Shown in pieces: positions 31,666-36,847 of a stretch of 36,847 nucleotides of DNA. Origin of the DNA: Anaerolineae bacterium (GTDB lineage: Bacteria; Chloroflexota; Anaerolineae; 4572-78; J111). Every line of letters starts with the position of its first letter. Position 1 is the stretch's first letter. The DNA is taken from positions 1 to 36,847 of the forward strand of contig JAGRBZ010000029.1 in the NCBI GenBank assembly GCA_020433805.1. Direction: 5' to 3'. The notes beneath the pieces were generated by a model that was not told where the DNA came from, ran no database searches, and saw only the letters and a program-made list of their open reading frames with translations. Both the position numbers and the translations under genes were made by a program.

Positions 31666-32658
31666 CTAGCCCGGGTACCACACGATACGCGGGTCATCTT
31701 CGCTGCGCTTATAATTCCAGGCAGCATCAACCATCTTTTGTAAATCGTATTGGGGTCGCCAACCTAGCAAAAATTTGGCTTTGGTGTTGTCCAGCCAGGT
31801 TGAGTGATAGGGGGTTTTGATCGCCACGGTGGGCAATCCACGTGATTGGGCCAGATAGGCTCCAAGCTCGCCGTAATCGACCGGCTCATCCATGCAAATG
31901 TTAAACTTTTGCTGTCGAGCCTGGGGGTGATCGATGGCCAGTAGGATAGCGCTGACCAAATCCTCGACGTGGACAAAGTTACGCTTGACCGGTCGTCCGT
32001 CGGCATCGGTCATCACCGGGATAGTTTGGGTTTTGACGTATTCCGCCGCTTTTTCCGGTCCAACCAACTCGCCCCAGCGTGGCCCGCCGAAAACATCGTC
32101 ACCAAAAGAGAGCTGATACTTAAAATCATCCTTTTCCATAATCCAGGGGGCCATCAGGCAGCAGCCGTTGAGATCATACTGAATAGTGTATTGCTCCAGC
32201 ATGACTTCCTCCAGCACTTTGGAGAGGGCATAGCAGCCGGGGTAAGCACTATGTTTTTGGGTTTCGGTGACGGGCACGGGGTGGGGGTAAACAAAGTGGC
32301 CCATCCCGGCATCGCCACCAATCAGGATAAATTGTTGAAACGAGGGGCTGGCCCGACTGCTTTCTAACAGCCAAAACAGACCTTTAACGGCCACATCCAT
32401 GATCGTTTCCGGAGTCTCTTTGCTGGTGGCCAGATGGAGAACATGGGTCACGTCCTGCATCGCTTCCTCAACAACCGCGCGATCTTCAATCGAGCCTCGC
32501 ACAATCTCCAGCCGGGTATGGGGTTCCAGCAGCCGGTTGTAACATAGGGCGCGGATAATGAAATCATCAAATCGGGTATCGGCCAGTAAGCGGCGGATAA
32601 AAACCTGACCCACTTTGCCGGTTGCGCCGGTAACGAATATACGTTTTGATTTGCTCAT
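31666..32658 (-). CDS. NAD(P)-dependent epimerase/dehydratase (extended SDR)
   Basis: 330 residues. The nucleotide-binding motif GATGKVG is near residue 11. The catalytic Tyr-x3-Lys is in CYALSK (about 153-158), and there is a later substrate-side region NFVHVEDLVSAILLAIDHP, the extended-SDR pattern. Uronate dehydrogenases and sugar-nucleotide epimerases share this architecture. AGGAG lies 8 bases before the ATG. It is transcribed towards the lacI-type gene and the importer, which suggests it oxidises or epimerises the imported sugar or its derivative. The exact substrate is inference. Confidence 0.88.
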   Translation of the reverse strand: MSKSKRIFVTGATGKVGQVFIRRLLADTRFDDFIIRALCYNRLLEPHTRLEIVRGSIEDRAVVEEAMQDVTHVLHLATSKETPETIMDVAVKGLFWLLESSRASPSFQQFILIGGDAGMGHFVYPHPVPVTETQKHSAYPGCYALSKVLEEVMLEQYTIQYDLNGCCLMAPWIMEKDDFKYQLSFGDDVFGGPRWGELVGPEKAAEYVKTQTIPVMTDADGRPVKRNFVHVEDLVSAILLAIDHPQARQQKFNICMDEPVDYGELGAYLAQSRGLPTVAIKTPYHSTWLDNTKAKFLLGWRPQYDLQKMVDAAWNYKRSEDDPRIVWYPG

Positions 32659-32780
32659 AAATTTTCTCCTAAAGTGTACTTGTTAAAATTCTAACATACT
32701 GGGAATAAAGCAAGCAAAATTCTCATCTCCGATATCCCCAGCTATCAAGTGTTGGTAGTATGAGCGCATGAGCAAGCCGC

Positions 32781-32809
32781 TTGTGCAATATAGCCGCGTG
32801 GGGTACAAT
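32781..32809 (+). promoter_or_regulatory. Promoter of the phosphohexomutase gene
   Basis: TTGTGC (32781-32786) and TACAAT (32804-32809) are 17 bases apart. Transcription would start near 32816, downstream of the far upstream in-frame ATG at 32768. This supports the ATG at 32888 as the true start. Confidence 0.55.
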
Positions 32810-32887
32810 TCAAGGGCCAAGTTTTTGTTCTCCAACGCAAACGTACAAGTTACCGAAAAGTTAATAATTATAAATGAGGAGGAACTC

Positions 32888-34234
32888 ATGCAAGTTAATC
32901 CTGGTATATTCAAAGCTTACGATATTCGAGGTATTTACCCCGATGACCTAAACGAAGATGTAGCCTATGCCATTGGGCGTGCTTTTGCCTCGTTCCTTAA
33001 GGTTGAGACCGTGATTGTTGGACGCGATATGCGTCTTTCCAGCCCGGCGATATTTGATGCTGTCACACGAGGCTTAATGAAGCAAGGGGCCGATGTCATC
33101 AATATCGGCATGGTCAGCACCGACCAATACTACTATGCCTGTGCCAATTTGGGCCACGCCGGAATGATGGTTACGGCCTCGCATAACCCGGCCCAGTACA
33201 GCGGTTTCAAGATGGTCAAGAAAATGCCTCAACTGCTAAGCGGTGATGAGGGCATTCAAGATCTGCGCCGTATCGTTGAAAATGATGATTTCGACACGCC
33301 TACCCGTCAGGGCACCATGACGGAAATCGATCTCAGCGAAGATTTTGTCAACATGGTTTTAACCCTGATCGATGTCGATGGGCTGCGTCCGCTCAAAGTC
33401 ATTGCCGATACCGGCAACGGTATGGTCGGCCCCATCCTTAAGCGCGTATACGAGCGCCTGCCTTCCGTCGATTTAACCGGCATGTATCTCGACCCCGACG
33501 GCAGCCTGCCCAACCACGGCCTCGATCCGCTCCAGCCCGAAAACCGGGCCGAACTCCAGCAGCGCGTTAAAGATGAAGGCGCGGATGTCGGCTTTGCCTT
33601 CGATGGCGATGGCGACCGCTTCTTTACCATTGACGATCGCGGCGATTTCGTTTCCGGCGACTTTCTGACTGCCTTAATGGGCCAATACTACCTGGAAAAG
33701 TATCCGGGTGCTAAAATCGTTTACGATGTACGCGGCTCGTGGGCTGTGCCGGACCTCATTGAAGAAAAGGGCGGTATTCCCCTTATGGAGCGCGTCGGAC
33801 ACGCCTTTATCAAGCGCCGTATGGCCGAAGAAGGGGCGGTCTACGGCGGTGAAGTGACCGGCCACTATTACTTCAAAGATTTTTACTTTGCCGACTCCGG
33901 CATCGTGCCGTCACTCATTATCATGGAGATGCTCTCCAAAAAGAATGCATCGCTGTCTGAACTGCTCGCGCCGCTGGAAGCCAAGTACTTCATTTCCGGC
34001 GAAATCAACACTCGCATCAGCGGCGATCCCAAAGCCAAAATGCAAGAGCTGGCCGAAACCTTCAGCGACGCCAAAATCTCCTGGCAAGACGGTGTCTCAG
34101 TCGAGTACGATGACTGGCACTTTAACGCTCGTCCCTCCAATACCGAACCGCTACTCCGCCTCAACCTCGAAGCCAAATCGAAAGAACTCATGGAAGAAAA
34201 ACGGGATCAGGTCGTAGAGATCATCCGTTCCTAG
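32888..34234 (+). CDS. Phosphomannomutase/phosphoglucomutase
   Basis: 448 residues from the ATG at 32888, which has GAGGAGGAA before it. The alpha-D-phosphohexomutase marks are all present: FKAYDIRGIYPDDL at the N-terminus, the phosphoserine loop TASHNPAQYSGFK with Ser98, the metal loop DGDGDR at 239-244, the sugar-binding loop GEVTGHYYFK and the phosphate-binding RPSNTEPLLRLN near the C-terminus. It interconverts hexose 1- and 6-phosphates, supplying sugar nucleotides for envelope polysaccharides. The sequence does not settle mannose or glucose preference. A promoter and a terminator bracket it, so it is monocistronic. It is divergent from the epimerase-like gene. Confidence 0.95.
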   Translation: MQVNPGIFKAYDIRGIYPDDLNEDVAYAIGRAFASFLKVETVIVGRDMRLSSPAIFDAVTRGLMKQGADVINIGMVSTDQYYYACANLGHAGMMVTASHNPAQYSGFKMVKKMPQLLSGDEGIQDLRRIVENDDFDTPTRQGTMTEIDLSEDFVNMVLTLIDVDGLRPLKVIADTGNGMVGPILKRVYERLPSVDLTGMYLDPDGSLPNHGLDPLQPENRAELQQRVKDEGADVGFAFDGDGDRFFTIDDRGDFVSGDFLTALMGQYYLEKYPGAKIVYDVRGSWAVPDLIEEKGGIPLMERVGHAFIKRRMAEEGAVYGGEVTGHYYFKDFYFADSGIVPSLIIMEMLSKKNASLSELLAPLEAKYFISGEINTRISGDPKAKMQELAETFSDAKISWQDGVSVEYDDWHFNARPSNTEPLLRLNLEAKSKELMEEKRDQVVEIIRS

Positions 34235-34250
34235 CCTAAGAGAGTAAAGA

Positions 34251-34288
34251 AAAGGGAGCAGAGAATTTTACTTTCTGCTCCCTTTATC
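34251..34288 (+). terminator. Terminator after the phosphohexomutase gene
   Basis: AAAGGGAGCAGA (34251-34262) pairs perfectly with TCTGCTCCCTTT (34274-34285). A short T-rich stretch forms the end. It lies 16 bp after the stop. Confidence 0.75.
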
Positions 34289-34358
34289 ATACTTTATAGA
34301 TTTGATCCACCTACTCTCTCATTCTTTAGCCTTCATAATTTATAATTCATAATTCACC

Positions 34359-35123
34359 ATGAAGCTTCCTTTGTATAATAAAGTTGCTCTTATTACGGGT
34401 TCATCCCGAGGTATCGGTCGGGCTATTGCGCTAGAATTGGCCCGGCAGGGTGCCGACATCGTAATTCATTATCTCCGTAAACGGCACGCCGCCAACGAAG
34501 TCGTTACCGAAATCGAAGGCCTTGGCCGCAGGGCTATTGCTGTTGGAGCCAACTTGGCCGATAGCGATAAGGTTGGTCATCTCTTTGATGTGGTTGAAGA
34601 GACTTTCGGTCGCTGCGATATTTTTATCGGGAACGCGGCCACCGGCACGCCTAAAGACGCTCTGGAGCTAACCAACAGGCATTGGGACTGGACGATGGAT
34701 GTCAATGCCCGCTCGATGTTACATTGTATTCAACGTGTCATTCCACTTATGGAAAGTAAAGGGTGGGGCCGCATTGTAACCATCAGCAGTCCCGGCAGTA
34801 CACGTGTGCTACCACACTACGCAGCCATCGGTATGTCCAAAGCCGTAGTCGAAGCCCTAACGCGTTATCTGGCTGTTGAACTGGCCTCCGAAGGCATCAT
34901 CGTCAACGCGGTTTCGCCCGGTCTGGTCGAAACCAAAGCCATTACCGCCTTTCCTGTCGATTTACAGGCTACGCTCGAGTTTGCCATCGAACGCACACCG
35001 GCTGGTCGACTGGTTACGCCAGAGGATATTGCCCGTACGGTTGCGTTTCTCTGCTCCGATGCGAATACGATGATTGTCGGCCAGACCATTACGATTGATG
35101 GGGGGTATCAGTTGCTGGCGTGA
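34359..35123 (+). CDS. fabL: SDR oxidoreductase, FabL-type enoyl-ACP reductase
   Basis: 254 residues. The dinucleotide motif is GSSRGIG (14-20), with a Ser just before IGNAATG-like strand (about 90-95). The active-site pattern is Y154-x6-K161 (YAAIGMSK), the spacing of enoyl-ACP reductases, not the Y-x3-K of ordinary SDR enzymes. Phrases such as HWDWTMDVNARSM, SKAVVEALTRYLAVELA and TPAGRLVTPEDIARTVAFLCSDANTMIVGQTITIDGG align well with what I recall of Bacillus subtilis FabL. It probably reduces trans-2-enoyl-ACP in the last step of fatty-acid elongation. No good ribosome binding site is seen before the ATG, and an AT-rich repeat-like stretch lies upstream. Confidence 0.85.
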   Translation: MKLPLYNKVALITGSSRGIGRAIALELARQGADIVIHYLRKRHAANEVVTEIEGLGRRAIAVGANLADSDKVGHLFDVVEETFGRCDIFIGNAATGTPKDALELTNRHWDWTMDVNARSMLHCIQRVIPLMESKGWGRIVTISSPGSTRVLPHYAAIGMSKAVVEALTRYLAVELASEGIIVNAVSPGLVETKAITAFPVDLQATLEFAIERTPAGRLVTPEDIARTVAFLCSDANTMIVGQTITIDGGYQLLA

Positions 35124-35307
35124 ATTTTTAACTAAATAGCAATTGATTTCGCATAGTATTAGATACTCAAAAAAATTTAATGTTTTATATTCTATTACAA
35201 ATAGTAAGGTGATTATCTTTGAGGTAAAAACTTAAGGGGGTTCTTTGCAGCCTCCACCAGAGCTACACGTAATTGCTCAGGTGTAATATCGGTCAATTTC
35301 TTGTGGT

Positions 35308-35652
35308 TTACTTTACATACATAGATGTTTCTCTGATTGAGACTACGATAAAGTACTGAGGGTCAGAACTGTTTTTTGCTGGTCTTTTTGCGTCTGAGAC
35401 ACGCCCTTGCCAGGTCAAGGCCAGGGCATAATCATACTTGGTTGTTTCCATAGGCTCTATGACGCCTTTATTAGCCAATAGAACGCTGTTAACACGTCGC
35501 AAGAGGTTGTGCGCTTCAGCGTGCTTTAGTATCTGATACGCAATATCATCCTGCGTCTTGCCAAGCAAACTAAGGTCTAAATCCTCAATTTCTTTTTGGC
35601 GCTGACGGTCATCTTCTTCTCTGATATTCTTGAGTTCATCTAACCAATCCAT
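35308..35652 (-). CDS. Small hypothetical protein
   Basis: 114 residues. The N-terminal half is charged and helical (MDWLDELKNIREEDDRQRQKEIEDLDLSLLGK, then DDIAYQILKHAEAHNLLRRV). The C-terminal half is beta-like (KYDYALALTWQG through PQYFIVVSIRETSMYV). I recognise no family. It is isolated, flanked by AT-rich and palindromic DNA, and has no partner gene, so it could be an accessory or decaying gene. The stretch 35124-35307 before it holds nothing I can identify. Confidence 0.55.
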   Translation of the reverse strand: MDWLDELKNIREEDDRQRQKEIEDLDLSLLGKTQDDIAYQILKHAEAHNLLRRVNSVLLANKGVIEPMETTKYDYALALTWQGRVSDAKRPAKNSSDPQYFIVVSIRETSMYVK

Positions 35653-35837
35653 ACTGTCATTATATCACATGGTTTCCAGTATGGTAAGAAACAGCTTTTC
35701 GTTTTTACTTCGTTTACTGGCATTTATGCGAAATAAAATCCATTCCAAAATGTTTCTTCCTTAAATCAGCATTCAGAGGTAGTTGAACTTTCTCTCCTAT
35801 TACATTTCCGTATGCAATTACTTTTTTATAGGAGTTA

Positions 35838-35987
35838 GTTAATGTCATTCGTTTTTCGCCATTATTAAGAACATGATTGGCAGGATTAACGGATCAAAAA
35901 AACAGAGTGTGAAAATCCGTTAATCCTGCGCATCCGTGTTCTTAAATCAGTTGGCTATAAGCATGGCGAAAACTAAGAGACACTAAC
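35838..35987. mobile_element. MITE-like element B (150 bp)
   Basis: The 25-base inverted ends (GTTAATGTCATTC... at 35838-35862 and the complement of GTTAGTGTCTCTTAG... at 35963-35987) match at 19 of 25 positions and are the same family as element A. The direct repeat GGAGTTA flanks it (35831-35837 and 35988-35994). Inside is a separate palindrome: TTAAGAACA/TGTTCTTAA outside (35865-35873 and 35937-35945) and CAGGATTAACGGAT/ATCCGTTAATCCTG inside. It has no coding content. Confidence 0.75.
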
Positions 35988-35989
35988 GG

Positions 35990-36128
35990 AGTTACGCATT
36001 TGACACCAATGGTTGTCTTGTCATTTCGTAGCCAAAGGCGGAGAAATCCCTATGGCATCTGCTTGCAAACATCGGTCTCAGGGATTTCTCGTCGTTTCTC
36101 CTCGAAATGACATGTCAACTGCGTAAGT
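35990..36128. repeat. Nested palindromic element D (AGTTACGCA outer, TGTCATTTCG inner)
   Basis: The outer arms AGTTACGCATTTGACA (35990-36005) and TGTCAACTGCGTAAGT (36113-36128) pair at 14 of 16 positions. The inner arms TGTCATTTCG (36019-36028) and CGAAATGACA (36103-36112) are perfect, with AGAAATCCCT/GGGATTTCT inside. The outer ends match those of element C. Element B inserted at its left end. Confidence 0.75.
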
Positions 36129-36191
36129 CATACTTTAATTAAATGGGGGTGAACTCCGTATGGAGCGGATCAGTGTTCTCACCCGTTATAT

Positions 36192-36847
36192 TCAAGATGT
36201 TTGTTTGTGCTTTATCAATAGCTTACTATAACCGGGAAAGCTTGTATGTTTTGCGTATTTTCTGGCAGCGATCTGAGGATTTGGAAAAAGCGCAAACAAT
36301 CTCTTGTAAATATACGAAAGTTCATGGTGTGTCAGTTGCGCTCCCAGGCAATAATGTGGACCGGCTCCAAACCAAAACGACTTATAAGGCGAAGGATATT
36401 GCCGCTCTAAATTGTATTCCATAGCGTTTTCAAAATAAGAGTCGTGTCGCAGCATATTAACTAACATGATGAGGACTCTTCTCTTGGCGATAAACTTCTT
36501 GTGGTTTACCGTGGTAGTTTGTTTCACACCGTGAACAATGAGTGGGGCTGGTGAAGTAATTCTCAAACCTTCTGCAATCGCACGAGGTAACAATGCTTGG
36601 TTCTGGGCAACCAAATGCCATTTCAAATCATCAATCATGATAGCAGCAATTCGAGGCACCGCCGATGCTACGGTTTCGGTCCCGGCAACAATTAGGGTTA
36701 CCAACAACGCTTTTGCTTCGTCGAACGTTAAACCATCTTCCTTCAAGATACGAATAACGGAGTTTTTTGGGATATATTCACTTGTATAATATTCTTCTAT
36801 AAGTGAGCAAAACTTGTTATATATCTTTTTCCCATTATCCTTCTGAG
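36192..36847 (-). CDS. Cytochrome P450, partial (N-terminus outside window)
   Basis: The frame is open from the stop at 36192 to the right edge, about 218 residues, covering the C-terminal half. The I-helix oxygen-activation motif reads LIVAGTETVAS and the K-helix E-x-x-R is EGLR. The heme loop is FWFGAGPHYCLGAQL with the proximal Cys (F-x2-G-x3-C-x-G). It is a haem monooxygenase of the bacterial CYP class; the substrate is unknown. The DNA is visibly more AT-rich than the core genes and is isolated behind a cluster of repeats, which suggests horizontal acquisition. The TTG at 36746 is not a real start, since coding sequence continues upstream. Confidence 0.88.
   Translation of the reverse strand, partial: QKDNGKKIYNKFCSLIEEYYTSEYIPKNSVIRILKEDGLTFDEAKALLVTLIVAGTETVASAVPRIAAIMIDDLKWHLVAQNQALLPRAIAEGLRITSPAPLIVHGVKQTTTVNHKKFIAKRRVLIMLVNMLRHDSYFENAMEYNLERQYPSPYKSFWFGAGPHYCLGAQLTHHELSYIYKRLFALFPNPQIAARKYAKHTSFPGYSKLLIKHKQTS

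Noticed and set aside
36143..36424. Plus-strand frame of 93 codons near the right end
   Set aside because: Mostly antisense to the P450 coding region, which has clear haem-binding motifs.

Overview
The window looks like a bacterial chromosome segment, most plausibly from an Anaerolineae-type member of Chloroflexota. This is inferred, not proven. The hints are surface proteins with Thr/Pro-rich linkers, a substrate-binding protein with a Val-Glu-Lys coiled-coil stalk, a NSAR/OSBS-GNAT pair, an orphan protein resembling an effector-associated domain, balanced GC content and many short palindromic repeats between genes. No rRNA, tRNA or CRISPR array was seen.

Left part (1-12.8 kb). An SLC12-type cation-chloride cotransporter runs off the left edge. 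It is followed by an OmpR-type regulator/histidine kinase pair with an ATGA overlap. Next comes a probable minus-strand operon: a membrane-anchored TPR-like protein, a Thr/Pro-rich surface protein and a single-domain KaiC-like ATPase, closed by an intrinsic terminator. A SurA-like lipoprotein lies upstream of it. On the plus strand are a COG3375-type GNAT acetyltransferase, an o-succinylbenzoate synthase/N-succinylamino acid racemase, MutY, a sugar-binding lipoprotein and an MscS-type channel. A convergent ferredoxin-flavin oxidoreductase closes this part.

Middle (14.3-19.2 kb). This accessory island starts with a 238-residue protein that looks like an orphan adaptor of NTP-dependent conflict systems. 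Behind it is a three-level nest of mobile DNA. A MITE-like inverted repeat with 8-bp direct repeats contains an IS481-like element (49-bp inverted repeats, 4-bp duplication). That element contains an ISL3-like element (23-bp inverted repeats, perfect 8-bp duplication). The inner transposase is split at a correctly phased A-AAA-AAG slippery heptamer.

Right part (19.2-36.8 kb). Genes here are an EamA-type permease; a type III polyketide synthase with an adjoining GAF-HisKA_2 kinase; a tautomerase with a DUF4380-like protein; CinA with a degenerate C-terminal motif; and a metallo-beta-lactamase-fold hydrolase. A sugar locus follows: permease, double ATPase, binding protein, LacI-type repressor and sugar-nucleotide-type dehydrogenase. 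The repressor gene has a near-consensus promoter overlain by a perfect 36-bp palindrome. Then come a phosphomannomutase, a FabL-type enoyl reductase, an unknown small protein, a cluster of nested palindromes and a cytochrome P450 running off the right edge.

The most interesting signals are the nested insertions, the families of ~95-bp and ~150-bp palindromic elements (some nested in each other), the lacI palindrome, the orphan adaptor-like protein, a possible terminated small RNA upstream of the sugar operon, and the candidate D-to-L amino acid conversion pair.
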